From contig NZ_VJOK01000001.1 in NCBI RefSeq assembly GCF_013302895.1, positions 2,822,612-2,860,027 of the forward strand: a DNA stretch of 37,416 nt, given 5' to 3'. Within the stretch, counting starts at the first letter, position 1. Each line of letters begins with the position of its first letter. Origin of the DNA: Streptomyces albus subsp. chlorinus. GTDB taxonomy: Bacteria; Actinomycetota; Actinomycetes; Streptomycetales; Streptomycetaceae. Shown one piece after another: positions 25,234 through 33,349 of the stretch. Under the pieces are notes generated by a model. The model did not search any database. It saw only the letters and a list, made by a program, of their open reading frames with translations, and was not told the DNA's origin. The translations under genes and the position numbers were made by a program.

Positions 25234-26457
25234 ATGACGACTGGCCTGCCCGCCTCAACGGCCGCCCCGGCGACCGCCCCCACCACACCGCCGCCCCAGC
25301 TCTCCCTCTCCGCCGACGAGGCCCGACGCATCGCCCTGCGGGCCCAGGGCCTGCTGGGCGCCCCGGACCGGCGAGCGGGGGTGCGCGGTGTGCTGCGGCA
25401 CCTGGGCGCCGTACAGCTGGACACCATCTCGGTGCTGGCCCGCTCCCACGAGCTGGTGCCCTACGCGCGGCTGGGCGCGGTGGGCCGGGAAGCCGTGGAC
25501 GCCGCCTACTGGACGGGCACCCACAGCTTCGAGTACTGGTCGCACGCCGCCTGTGTGCTGCCCATCGAGGAGTGGCCGCACTTCTCCTTCCGCCGCCGTG
25601 CCTTCCGGGAGCGGGGGCACCGCTGGCACAGGATGCGGGACCGCGAGGGCTCCTGCGCCGCCGTGCGGGACCGGCTCCGCGCCGAGGGCCCGCTGACCAC
25701 CGCCGAACTGGGCGGCGGCCGCAACGGGGGCGAGTGGTGGGACTGGTCCGAGAGCAAGATCGCGGTGGAGTGGCTGCTGGACATCGGCGAGGTCATCGTC
25801 ACCGAGCGGCGCGGCTGGAAGCGCGTCTACGACCTGGCCGAGCGCGCCGTCCCGGACTCCCTGTTCCACGACGACCTCGACGAGCACGAGTGCCTGCGCC
25901 GGCTGGTGGCCCAGGCCGGCGCGGCGATGGGCGTCGCCACCCGCGCCGACCTGGCCGACTACCACCGGCTCAAGGCCGAGCAGGTCGATGCCGTGGTCGC
26001 GGACACCGGACTGGTGCCGGTCGAGGTGCGGGGCTGGCCGCGCCGCGCCTGGGCGGACCCGGCGGCGCTGGAGAACCCCCCGCGCGGACGGCACCGCACC
26101 ACGCTGCTGTCCCCCTTCGACTCCCTCATCTGGGACCGCCCCCGTACCGAACGCATCTTCGGCTTCATCCACCGGCTGGAGGCCTACGTCCCCAAGCCGA
26201 AGCGGGTGCACGGGTACTTCGCCATGCCGCTGCTGGCCGGCGGCCGGCTCTGCGGCCGGGTGGACCCGGCCCGCGAGGGCACGACCCTGGTCGCCCGCCA
26301 GCTGTCGATGCACGGCGCCAAGGCCGTGGAGCCCATGGCCCGGGCGCTGGGCGAGGCCGCCGCGTGGGTGGGCTGCGACGCGGTACGGGTCGAGCGCTGC
26401 GACCCGGAGGAGCTGCGCCCCGAGCTGAGGAAAGCGCTCGACGCCCTGGGGGTCTGA
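25234..26457 (+). CDS. winged helix DNA-binding protein, YcaQ/AlkX-like (HTH_42)
   Basis: A 407-aa protein of the HTH_42 family, which includes E. coli YcaQ (interstrand-crosslink DNA glycosylase) and Streptomyces AlkZ. The first ~25 residues are a disordered Ala/Pro/Thr segment. The core starts LSLSADEARRIALRAQGL; the family's Q-x-D catalytic signature is AVQLDTISVLARSHELV at about 59-75. Three winged-helix domains follow, with LLSPFDSLIWDRPRTERIFGF in the last. It is expected to remove alkylated bases or unhook crosslinks. AlkZ in antibiotic clusters has QxQ, whereas this housekeeping form has Q-x-D as in YcaQ. The start at 25234 follows GGGTGGGCGG; the spacing to the GNAT gene (184 bp) allows its own promoter. 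A 21-bp duplication spans the stop codon. Confidence 0.85.
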   Translation: MTTGLPASTAAPATAPTTPPPQLSLSADEARRIALRAQGLLGAPDRRAGVRGVLRHLGAVQLDTISVLARSHELVPYARLGAVGREAVDAAYWTGTHSFEYWSHAACVLPIEEWPHFSFRRRAFRERGHRWHRMRDREGSCAAVRDRLRAEGPLTTAELGGGRNGGEWWDWSESKIAVEWLLDIGEVIVTERRGWKRVYDLAERAVPDSLFHDDLDEHECLRRLVAQAGAAMGVATRADLADYHRLKAEQVDAVVADTGLVPVEVRGWPRRAWADPAALENPPRGRHRTTLLSPFDSLIWDRPRTERIFGFIHRLEAYVPKPKRVHGYFAMPLLAGGRLCGRVDPAREGTTLVARQLSMHGAKAVEPMARALGEAAAWVGCDAVRVERCDPEELRPELRKALDALGV

Positions 26458-26472
26458 CTCGACGCCCTGGGG
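26437..26472 (+). repeat. 21-bp tandem duplication across the stop codon of the YcaQ-like gene
   Basis: CTCGACGCCCTGGGG occurs at 26437-26451 and 26458-26472, 21 bp apart. The TGA lies between the copies, so the second copy is now untranslated. Confidence 0.8.
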
Positions 26473-26519
26473 CCCGAGCAGGCCGCCCGCCACGGCTTCC
26501 GGTCGAGCCGGGCCGGTAC

Positions 26520-26583
26520 GGACTCGGGCCGGTCTCGGACTCGGGCCGGTCTCGGACTCGGGCCGGTCTCGGACTCGGGCCGG
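26520..26583. repeat. 17-bp tandem repeat, 3.75 copies
   Basis: GGACTCGGGCCGGTCTC is repeated exactly at 26520, 26537 and 26554, with a partial copy from 26571. It lies between two convergent genes in non-coding DNA. Confidence 0.9.
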
Positions 26584-26625
26584 AGCCCGGACCGGGTCCC
26601 GGGCCGGACCGGCCCCGGCAGAGCA

Positions 26626-26673
26626 GGTCGGCCGGTCGGTCGGCCAACCGGTCAGCCGGTGGGCTGGCCGACC
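26626..26673. terminator. bidirectional terminator between the YcaQ-like gene and the response regulator
   Basis: GGTCGGCC (26626-26633) pairs with GGCCGACC (26666-26673), and inside it ACCGG (26647-26651) pairs with CCGGT (26656-26660). It starts 3 bp after the response regulator stop. The stem is interrupted, so it is a moderate terminator at best. Confidence 0.5.
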
Positions 26674-26676
26674 AGG

Positions 26677-27429
26677 TCAGCGGATTTCGAGGATCTTCTC
26701 CCGCATCGCGTAGACAACGGCCTCCATACGGGAGTGCAGCTGGAGCTTCTCCAGGATGTTGCGCACGTGGTTCTTGACCGTGTTCTCGCTGATGAACAGC
26801 TCCTTGGCGATGTCCCGGTTGTTCATTCCGGTCGCCACCAGCTTGAGCACCTCCAGCTCCCGGTCGGTGAGCTTCGGCGCGGGCACCAGCTTGCTCTCGT
26901 CGGTGCGCTGGATCATCGACTTGAACTCGGTGAGCAGCTTGGCCGCCATGGAGGGGCTGATCTGCGACTGCCCGTCGGCCACCGCACGGATCGCCGTCGA
27001 GACCTCGTCCGTGGAGATCTCCTTCAGGAGATAACCGGTGGCCCCCGCCTTGATCGCGTCGTAGAGGTCGGCCTCCTCGTCGCTGATCGTCAGCATGATG
27101 ATCTTCGCGCTGGGCGCCACCTCCTTGATCGAGGTGCATGCCTCGATGCCCCCCCGCTTGGGCATCCGCACGTCCATCAGCACGATGTCCGGCAGCAGGT
27201 CCGCCGCCTTCTCCACCGCCTCGGCCCCGTCCCCGGCCTCGCCGACGACCTGGATGTCCTCCTCCTGGGCGAGGACGATCTCCAGCCCGCGCCGGAACAG
27301 CGCGTGGTCGTCGACGACCAGCACCCTGATCGGTTCCTGGCGCCGCTCCCGGCCGGGCGGTTCCTCCTCGGCCACCGGGCTCGGGTGTGCGTCGGGCATG
27401 GGCATCACGGGCCCGAAGCTGTCCACCAT
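26677..27429 (-). CDS. NarL/LuxR-family response regulator (orphan)
   Basis: A 250-aa two-domain regulator. After 33 variable residues the receiver domain begins IRVLVVDDHALFRRGLE; acidic pocket D40-D41, phospho-acceptor D86 (IVLMDVRMP), conserved Thr in MLTISDEEADL and Lys136 (GYLLKEIS) are all present. The GerE/LuxR helix-turn-helix spans about 186-234 (LTDRELEVL...GMNNRDIAKELFISENTVKNHV). No histidine kinase gene adjoins it, so its partner is elsewhere. It corresponds in position to an orphan regulator conserved between secA and hpf in streptomycetes. The ATG at 27429 has a strong GGAGG with 6-nt spacing. Its promoter must lie in the 27430-27602 spacer, next to the hpf terminator. Confidence 0.93.
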   Translation of the reverse strand: MVDSFGPVMPMPDAHPSPVAEEEPPGRERRQEPIRVLVVDDHALFRRGLEIVLAQEEDIQVVGEAGDGAEAVEKAADLLPDIVLMDVRMPKRGGIEACTSIKEVAPSAKIIMLTISDEEADLYDAIKAGATGYLLKEISTDEVSTAIRAVADGQSQISPSMAAKLLTEFKSMIQRTDESKLVPAPKLTDRELEVLKLVATGMNNRDIAKELFISENTVKNHVRNILEKLQLHSRMEAVVYAMREKILEIR

Positions 27430-27494
27430 CGTTCCTCCCCCTGCACCCTGTCTGCCACCCAACCCCGCAACGGACAAAGGCGGTTGGTGTGGGT

Positions 27495-27561
27495 CTTGAT
27501 GTTACTCACGCCGACGCCCCCGGCCGGGTTCCGAGACCCTGCCGGGGGCGCGAACATCAAG
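27495..27561 (-). terminator. hpf terminator with nested outer inverted repeat
   Basis: The inner stem is CGCCCCCGGC / GCCGGGGGCG (27515-27524 / 27541-27550), followed after one mismatch by GGGT/ACCC. A second, outer pair CTTGATGTT (27495-27503) and AACATCAAG (27553-27561) matches exactly over 9 bp. The inner stem is a convincing terminator 53 bp after the hpf stop; the AT-rich outer arms are unusual and overlap the response regulator's upstream region. Confidence 0.8.
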
Positions 27562-27602
27562 CCGGTGGCTCGCAGGCTGTGCCTGGCCGTACTGCGCCGT
27601 GG

Positions 27603-28304
27603 TCAGCCGCCGAGCGCTCCGCCCGCACCGGGCGGCGGCTCCTCGACGAACGGGTCCGGCTCCAGATGAATCACGCCGTAGTCGTAGCCGTGCCGCCGGT
27701 AGACGACACTGGGCTGCTTGGTCTCGGAGTCGACGAACAGATAGAAGTCGTGGCCCACCAACTCCATCTCGTAGAGCGCCTGGTCGAGCGTCATGGGTGC
27801 CGCCGCGTGCGTCTTCTCGCGGACGACGAGCGGCCCTTCTCCCTGGACCTCCAGCGAGCCCACCTTGGTCACGACGGGCCGGCCGTCCGTCCTGGGCGGA
27901 GCGGCCACCGATCCGGCAGCCGCGTCGAGTTCTCCGTTGAGTTCCGACGCGAGGTGGGCGGTTGCCGCCGCCACGCTCATCGGTGTGCGGTTCCCGCCCC
28001 GGTGGACCCGGCGCTTGTCGGCCTGCTTGCGCATCCGGGCCTCCAGCTTGCTGGTGGCCAGGTCCAGCGCCGCGTACGGGTCGGAGGCCGCTGCCTCCGC
28101 ACGGATGACCGGCCCTCGGGTACGCAGGGTGATCTCCACCCTGTCGGAACGGTCGGCCTGCCGGGGGTTGTGCTCCTTGGCCACCTCGACCTCAAGGTTG
28201 ATCACCTTGCCGTCGAGCTTCTGGACCTTCTCCAGCTTCTCGGCCACGTGCTTGCGGAACCGGTCGGGCACCTCTGTCTTGCGGCCCTTGACGACGATGT
28301 CCAC
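27603..28304 (-). CDS. hpf: long-form ribosome hibernation promoting factor
   Basis: A 233-aa long HPF. The N-terminal S30AE domain (1 to about 100; GTG-DIVVKGRKTEVPDRFRKHVAEKL, then DRVEITLRTRGPVIRAEAAASDPYAALD) binds in the 30S decoding channel. A variable linker (100-150) leads to the C-terminal dimerisation domain (about 150-215; VREKTHAAAPMTLDQALYEMELVGHDFYLFVDSET), which joins two ribosomes into inactive 100S dimers. I start it at GTG 28304, where GGAG lies 6 nt upstream and the family N-terminus begins. The frame stays open for 112 more codons upstream, but that part has non-coding composition and forms a structured leader. It is followed by a strong terminator. Confidence 0.95.
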   Translation of the reverse strand: MDIVVKGRKTEVPDRFRKHVAEKLEKVQKLDGKVINLEVEVAKEHNPRQADRSDRVEITLRTRGPVIRAEAAASDPYAALDLATSKLEARMRKQADKRRVHRGGNRTPMSVAAATAHLASELNGELDAAAGSVAAPPRTDGRPVVTKVGSLEVQGEGPLVVREKTHAAAPMTLDQALYEMELVGHDFYLFVDSETKQPSVVYRRHGYDYGVIHLEPDPFVEEPPPGAGGALGG

Positions 28305-28626
28305 GCAGAACTCCGTTCCCGGACGGACCACGCGTCGGCGTGGAACGTCCTTGGTGCACTGACACCGGAGGCTCGGCCCTCTTGCCGATGGCTCTCCGGC
28401 TCGAGGTCGGCTTGCGAGTTTCACCTCCTTCTCCCCCGAAGGGAAGATCGCCACCCAATCCGAACGTACCTCCACCGGGGGATGCTCGGCACCCCCTACT
28501 GGCACGTACCTCCGATCAGGGGAGCCTCCCCTCGTATCACCTGCAACGACGATCGCACTCTTGTAGTTCCGCGGGGTCCCCCGGCGGGACCCGTATGGTT
28601 TCCCCAGGCAACTTCCAGCCTCCTCA
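28305..28626 (-). promoter_or_regulatory. structured 5' leader and promoter region of hpf
   Basis: 322 bp without a convincing gene between comF and hpf. In transcript order: GGGTCCC/GGGACCC hairpin (28592-28574, possibly the comF terminator); AGGGGA/TCCCCT (28532-28518); GGGGG-TGC/GCA-CCCCC with one bulge (28496-28477); UCUUCCC-UUCG-GGGGAGA, a stable cUUCGg tetraloop (28447-28430); immediately after it AAGGAGGTGA (28430-28421), a perfect 16S anti-Shine-Dalgarno complement without a suitably spaced start codon; CCACGC/GCGTGG (28343-28328); and TCCGT/ACGGA (28327-28312), whose right arm overlaps the GGAG of hpf. The decamer GGAGGTACGT occurs twice (28516- and 28474-, reading leftward). No promoter hexamers stand out. 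Confidence 0.55.
28574..28592 (-). terminator. hairpin downstream of comF
   Basis: GGGTCCC and GGGACCC pair over 7 bp around a 5-nt loop, 35 bp after the comF stop. It could end the mtnA-mtrAB-lpqB-comF transcript or be the first hairpin of the hpf leader. Confidence 0.5.
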
Positions 28627-29400
28627 TCAAGGCTCGTCACGCACCGCGAGTACCCCGGCCGAGGCCGCTCCTCCCAAGGCGCGCGCCGCTTCCGCGAGCG
28701 ATGCTCCCGTTGTCATCACATCGTCCACCAGCACCACGCACCCCGCACCCAGCAGCCGTGCGCCGGCTGGCGCCATCTCCAGGGCTCCCGCAAGATTCGC
28801 GGTCCGCTGCGCCGCTGTCAGCCCCGACTGGTCGGCCACTCCGCGTCGTTGCCGCAGCACCGGGAGCACCCGGGCGGCCACTCCCTCCCTCCTCAGCGTC
28901 CGTGCGGCCTCCCGCGCCAGGCGCCGCACCGGGTCGTGCCCCCGCCTCGCGACCGCCCGGCGCGCGGAGGGCACAGGCACGAGCGTGACCGGGCCCGGAC
29001 CCCGCGGGGACGGGCCGCCGTCCCGGGAGGGCGGCCCGCGCCGAGCGGGGGCAGGGGGCAGGGCAGGGGTGGGTGCCAGGTCCCGCGCTGCGTACGCGGC
29101 CATCAGAACGGCGCGGGCGAGCACCGCTCCCAGTGGCGCGGCCAGCCCGAGGGCACCGCGCTCCTTGTGAGCGAGCAGCGCGGCTCGGGCCTCGCCGGTG
29201 TACGTGAGCGCTCCGTACACACGAGGCAGTCCGGACGGCACGCGCGAGGGGACGACCCGCCGCGGCACCGCGCCATTCAGCACGCTGCTGCACTCTTCGC
29301 ACAAGCGGTCCCGCACCTGCGGACGACCGCACCCGGCACACCCCGTGGGCAGCACCAGACCTGCGATTTCCCGCGGGAGGCTCTGCCATCCCTCCCGCAT
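28627..29400 (-). CDS. comF: ComF family phosphoribosyltransferase-like protein
   Basis: A 257-aa ComF family protein. Four cysteines near the N-terminus (C21-x2-C24 ... C34-x2-C37) form a likely zinc site. The type I phosphoribosyltransferase fold follows: VPVPSARRAVARRGHDPVRRLAREAAR, Q-S-G-L-T-A-A-Q-R, and the PRPP loop VVLVDDVMTTGAS. In naturally competent bacteria ComF acts in DNA uptake; in Streptomyces the role is unknown. A Pro/Arg/Gly insertion lies at about residues 112-137. The start is either ATG 29400 or GTG 29409; the GGAGG between them sits too close to the ATG to be decisive. It is downstream of lpqB, with a 124-bp gap, on the same strand. Confidence 0.88.
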   Translation of the reverse strand: MREGWQSLPREIAGLVLPTGCAGCGRPQVRDRLCEECSSVLNGAVPRRVVPSRVPSGLPRVYGALTYTGEARAALLAHKERGALGLAAPLGAVLARAVLMAAYAARDLAPTPALPPAPARRGPPSRDGGPSPRGPGPVTLVPVPSARRAVARRGHDPVRRLAREAARTLRREGVAARVLPVLRQRRGVADQSGLTAAQRTANLAGALEMAPAGARLLGAGCVVLVDDVMTTGASLAEAARALGGAASAGVLAVRDEP

Positions 29401-29533
29401 GTCCTCCACTGTGGCAGCCGGACCGCGCGGCCACCACCCCTGTGGAAAACTCCCGGCCCAGGCCCGGCGAGGGGCACCACGGACACGAACACCCGTCCGG
29501 GGAGAGCCGGTTGAGGGCTTCCGTTGTCGCAGG

Positions 29534-31405
29534 TCAGCCCGGGTAGGCGGGGGCGGAGCCGGTCTCGGTCAGCATCTTCCAGTTCGCGTCGGGAGGCAGC
29601 CGGACGATCCCGTCCTCGGAGTCGGCGAGCAGCGGCTTGCTCTCGTCCTCCGAGGCCGCGACGCCGGTCACATCGTTGATACCGGGCAGCGTCGGCTGGT
29701 CCGAGACGGAGCCGTCGGTCTCCATGTACTGGAGCTGCTGCACGCTCCCCGACTCGCGCCCCACCACCACGAGCCGGCTGCCGCCCGCCCACGAGGCGGC
29801 GGCCACGTCCTCCAACTGGGCTGCGACCGGCCGCAGTTGCTCCACCGTTACCCGAGGCTCGTCCACGGTGCCCTTGTGCACCACCCGGCCGAGCTGGAGC
29901 GAGGTGCGGCCGTTCCCGCCGCGTACGCGCAGCGCGATGCGCACCCCGTCCGAGGAGATCCGCAGCGACTCGATGCGCTCGTCCTTGTCCAGGTCCGGCA
30001 CGCGGACCTCGTCGGGCTTCTCCTTGCCGCCGCGCAGGCGCAGCAGCCTGGGGTGGCGCGGGTCCCGGTCGGCGATCCACAGGTCGCCGAGCCCGTCCCA
30101 GCTGGGCGCCGTCAGCCGGTCGTTCTCGCTCTTGGCCCGGCTGGTGAGCACCGGGTCGTCGAGCGTGTTGGACGTGGTGCCCTCCAGCGCGGCCACGTAC
30201 AGCGCGCGCCGGCCGCGCGAGACGGCGGCGCCCTCGCTCTCGATGCGGTTGACGGCGACCGCTCCCATCTCCACGTGACCGCTGCCCAGCGGTCCTCCGA
30301 CGGGTCGCTGCGGCTCGCCCTTGCGCTGGAAGGAGGCGACCCGGTGCTGGCCGTCGATGAAGTAGGCACGCTGGGCGCTGCCGTTGAGACGGCCCGGCTG
30401 GTAGGGGGCGAGCTGTTCGCGCGTCTGCGCGCAGATCCCCCGGTTCTTGGGGCCTCTCAGTTCGACCCTGCTGACCTTGGCCGAGGCCTGGTCCTGCACC
30501 GCGTACAGCAGTTGGGCCGCCATCCGTACACACTGCCGGGGCCGCGCCGTGGCGCCCCGCGCGTTCAGCCGCACCCGCAGGACCCCCGAGTCGTCCAGCG
30601 ACAGCCGCTGCTTGGGCGCCAGCCTGGTCCCGCGCGGAAACGACGAGCGGACGACGGGATCGAGCCATCCGGACGGTCCCTGCAGCAGCGCGGAGACCGT
30701 CTCGGTGACCGGATTGATCCGACGGCGCAGATAGACCGGATCGGCGACGAGCACGTTCTGTCCGTCCGTGATCGATTCCGCGTCCGGACCGAGCCGTGCG
30801 TAGTAGTAGGTGTTGACAGGCCGGTAGATGCGCTGGAAGTCGGACTCACCGAGCACGAGACCGTCCGGCATCTGGTCGATGCGCCATTCGCCGCCGACCT
30901 TCGTCAGGTGGAAGACCTCGCTGTAGTCGCCCTTGGTGGGCGAGTACGCGTGTTTCCCGTCCACCTGGGCCATCCGCGTCCCGGAGACCTCCACGGAGAA
31001 ACCGTCCCGGGCGGCGACCGCCCTGCGCCGCGGCGCCTTGTGGGAGCTGGGGCCGTCCGACAGCACGGTTGTGGACTCGAACGGGTCCCAGTCGCGGGCC
31101 ATCTTCCGGGTCAGGTACTCGCGCGCGGTCGGAAACGTCGCCTCGTCGCTGGTGGTCGCCTCCAGGAAGCCCCGCACGATCTGGGTCGGCGTCTCTCCCT
31201 TCTGCGGGCTGACGCTGTAGACCCGCACCTGGGAGTCCGCCTCGGCACGGTGGGAGGAGGTCACCTGGTCGACGCTTCCGTCGTCCGGCATGGACGCGCA
31301 CCCGGCCAGCAGCCCCGCGCACACCGCGAGCACCGCCAGCGCACGCGTACGGCGCGCGGCGGACGAGGCGGCCTTCCGGCGCACCGTACGGCGCTCGGCC
31401 CTCAT
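29534..31405 (-). CDS. lpqB: lipoprotein LpqB, MtrAB accessory
   Basis: A 623-aa secreted lipoprotein. The signal peptide has a basic N-terminus, a hydrophobic core (ALAVLAVCAGLLAGC) and a lipobox LAGC with the lipidated Cys at 36. A GerMN domain follows (about 175-310: YYYARLGPDAESIT...FPRGTRLAPKQRL) and then a beta-propeller domain (about 340-610) with the recurring DGVRIALRV and GDLWIADRDP strands. In mycobacteria and Streptomyces LpqB binds the sensor MtrB outside the membrane and tunes its signalling. The start ATG overlaps the mtrB stop (ATGA), which indicates translational coupling. Confidence 0.96.
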   Translation of the reverse strand: MRAERRTVRRKAASSAARRTRALAVLAVCAGLLAGCASMPDDGSVDQVTSSHRAEADSQVRVYSVSPQKGETPTQIVRGFLEATTSDEATFPTAREYLTRKMARDWDPFESTTVLSDGPSSHKAPRRRAVAARDGFSVEVSGTRMAQVDGKHAYSPTKGDYSEVFHLTKVGGEWRIDQMPDGLVLGESDFQRIYRPVNTYYYARLGPDAESITDGQNVLVADPVYLRRRINPVTETVSALLQGPSGWLDPVVRSSFPRGTRLAPKQRLSLDDSGVLRVRLNARGATARPRQCVRMAAQLLYAVQDQASAKVSRVELRGPKNRGICAQTREQLAPYQPGRLNGSAQRAYFIDGQHRVASFQRKGEPQRPVGGPLGSGHVEMGAVAVNRIESEGAAVSRGRRALYVAALEGTTSNTLDDPVLTSRAKSENDRLTAPSWDGLGDLWIADRDPRHPRLLRLRGGKEKPDEVRVPDLDKDERIESLRISSDGVRIALRVRGGNGRTSLQLGRVVHKGTVDEPRVTVEQLRPVAAQLEDVAAASWAGGSRLVVVGRESGSVQQLQYMETDGSVSDQPTLPGINDVTGVAASEDESKPLLADSEDGIVRLPPDANWKMLTETGSAPAYPG

Positions 31406-33348
31406 CCGCGCTCCCCTTCTGATGATCGTGCGACGCCGTCCGCGCTCCGTCCCCCGTCCGCGCTCCGTCCTCCGTTCCGTCCCTCCCGCACGCCCGCCCC
31501 CGCGGCGACGGGTGGTTCCCCGGACGTCAAGGCCTGCGCTCTCCTGCGCCGCGAGTCCTCCGGTTCCAGCCGCAGCGGCGAGCCGCGCAACGGCTCCCCC
31601 GCGGTGCAGGGCACGACGAGCAGGAACTGCGAACCGTTCCCCGGCTCGCCCCAGGCACGCAACCAGCCGCCGTGCAGCCGGGCGTCCTCGAGCGCGATCG
31701 ACAGGCCGAGCCCGCTACCGCCGGTGGTACGGGCCCGTGCCGGGTCGGCCCGCCAGAAGCGGTTGAAGACGCGCTCCGCCTCGCCCTTCTTGAGCCCGAC
31801 CCCGTAGTCGCGCACGGCCACCGCGACCGCGCCGCCCCCGGTCGCCAGCCGGACCACCACGTCGCGGCCCTCCCCGTGTTCGACGGCGTTGTCGACCAGG
31901 TTGCGCAGCACCCGCTCGATCCTGCGGCCGTCCACCTCCGCGATCACAGGCTGTTCATCCCCTCGTACGAGGATCCGGCCGCCCTTCCGTTCGGCGAGCG
32001 GCTCACAGCCCTCCACAACCCGGTGGACGACGTCGCGCAGATCGACCGCGCTCGCCTCCAGATTGGCCGCACCCGCGTCGAACCGGCTGATCTCCAGCAG
32101 GTCGGCCAGCAGGGACTCGAACCGGTCCAGCTGGCCGAGCAGCAGTTCGGCGGAGCGGGCGGTCGCCGCGTCGAAATCGTCCCGCGCCTCGTGGATGACA
32201 TCGGCCGCCATCCGCACCGTCGTCAGCGGCGTGCGCAGCTCGTGCGAGACGTCCGAGACGAAGCGGCGCTGCATCCGCGACAGCTCCTCCAGCTGCTGGA
32301 TCTTGACCTGGAGGTTCTGCGCCATCTTGTTGAAGGACTCGCCCAGACGTGCGATGTCGTCCTCGCCGGTGACCTTCATCCGCTCCTGGAGCCGCCCGGC
32401 CGCCAGCCGCTCGGAGATCCCCGCCGCCATCCGCACAGGCGTGACCACCTGCCGCACCACCAGCCACGCGATCGCGCCCAGCAGTACGACGACGAAGACC
32501 CCCGCCGTGGCCAGCGTGCCCTTGACCAGGCTCAGCGACTCCTCCTCCTGCGTGAAGGGGAAGACGTAGTAGAGCTGGTAGGGATTGCCCCGCGCGTCGT
32601 TGAGGCGCTTGCCGACGATCAGCGCCGGATCGCTCCCGCCGCCCTGGTGGTAGACCCGGGCGTAGCGGCGGTGCGGGCCGGGCTGGTCGTCCAGCGCCTT
32701 GCGCAGGTCCGCGGGGACGCTCTCCTCGGGGCGGATATCACCAGTGGAGCGCGGGCCCCGGGTCGTCGTGGTGGTGCTGCCCAGGAACGGCGACTCGTCG
32801 TTGTCGGAACCGAGTGCCACGACCGAGTAGACGCCCTGGCCGCCGCTGGCCAGCTGTTCGACCAGATTGTTGAGCCAGGTGCCCGAGTTCTGGGTGCCCC
32901 GTCCGCCGCGGATGCTGTCCTCGGCTCCGGTGCCGCCGGGCCCGCTGCCCGCGCTGTCGGCCATCTGTTCGGCGGCGGCGAAACCACCCGACGCCTGGCT
33001 CTGCGCGGTCTTCTCCTTCGCCTCCAGCAGACCGTTGCGGACCTGGCCGATGACGACCAGCCCCAGCAGCAGAACCACCCCGAGGGAGAGCAGCAGCGTC
33101 GCCACGACCACACGCAGCTGGATGTTGCGCCGCCACAGCCGCATCACGGGCAGCAGCGGCCTGCGCACCCACCGGACGAAGAAGCGCACCATGGGGCGCG
33201 CGCCCGGGCCGGTCGCGCCCTCGGGCAGCAGACCGTCCGAAAAGAGCACGCCACTTCGCCACAAACGCCCGAATTTGGAAATATCGGACTCGCGTCCCGC
33301 ACCCCGTCCCCCACCGGAACGGTGCGGAGCCGAGGTGGTGCGGGACAT
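31402..33348 (-). CDS. mtrB: sensor histidine kinase MtrB
   Basis: A 648-aa membrane kinase. About 77 basic cytosolic residues precede TM1 (about 78-101); an extracellular sensor of about 175 residues, rich in Gly/Ser/Thr at 132-205, precedes TM2 (about 279-297). HAMP (298-350) leads to the HisKA domain with phospho-acceptor H369 in VSHELRTPLTT. The ATPase domain shows RNLVDNAVEHG (N box), the DYGVGL G1 box, FNRFWRAD (F box) and GGSGLGLSI (G2). It ends in a disordered Arg/Gly tail. It phosphorylates MtrA in response to envelope/division state, and LpqB modulates it. Its ATG follows the mtrA stop after one base. Confidence 0.97.
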   Translation of the reverse strand: MSRTTSAPHRSGGGRGAGRESDISKFGRLWRSGVLFSDGLLPEGATGPGARPMVRFFVRWVRRPLLPVMRLWRRNIQLRVVVATLLLSLGVVLLLGLVVIGQVRNGLLEAKEKTAQSQASGGFAAAEQMADSAGSGPGGTGAEDSIRGGRGTQNSGTWLNNLVEQLASGGQGVYSVVALGSDNDESPFLGSTTTTTRGPRSTGDIRPEESVPADLRKALDDQPGPHRRYARVYHQGGGSDPALIVGKRLNDARGNPYQLYYVFPFTQEEESLSLVKGTLATAGVFVVVLLGAIAWLVVRQVVTPVRMAAGISERLAAGRLQERMKVTGEDDIARLGESFNKMAQNLQVKIQQLEELSRMQRRFVSDVSHELRTPLTTVRMAADVIHEARDDFDAATARSAELLLGQLDRFESLLADLLEISRFDAGAANLEASAVDLRDVVHRVVEGCEPLAERKGGRILVRGDEQPVIAEVDGRRIERVLRNLVDNAVEHGEGRDVVVRLATGGGAVAVAVRDYGVGLKKGEAERVFNRFWRADPARARTTGGSGLGLSIALEDARLHGGWLRAWGEPGNGSQFLLVVPCTAGEPLRGSPLRLEPEDSRRRRAQALTSGEPPVAAGAGVREGRNGGRSADGGRSADGVARSSEGERG

Positions 33349-33349
33349 C

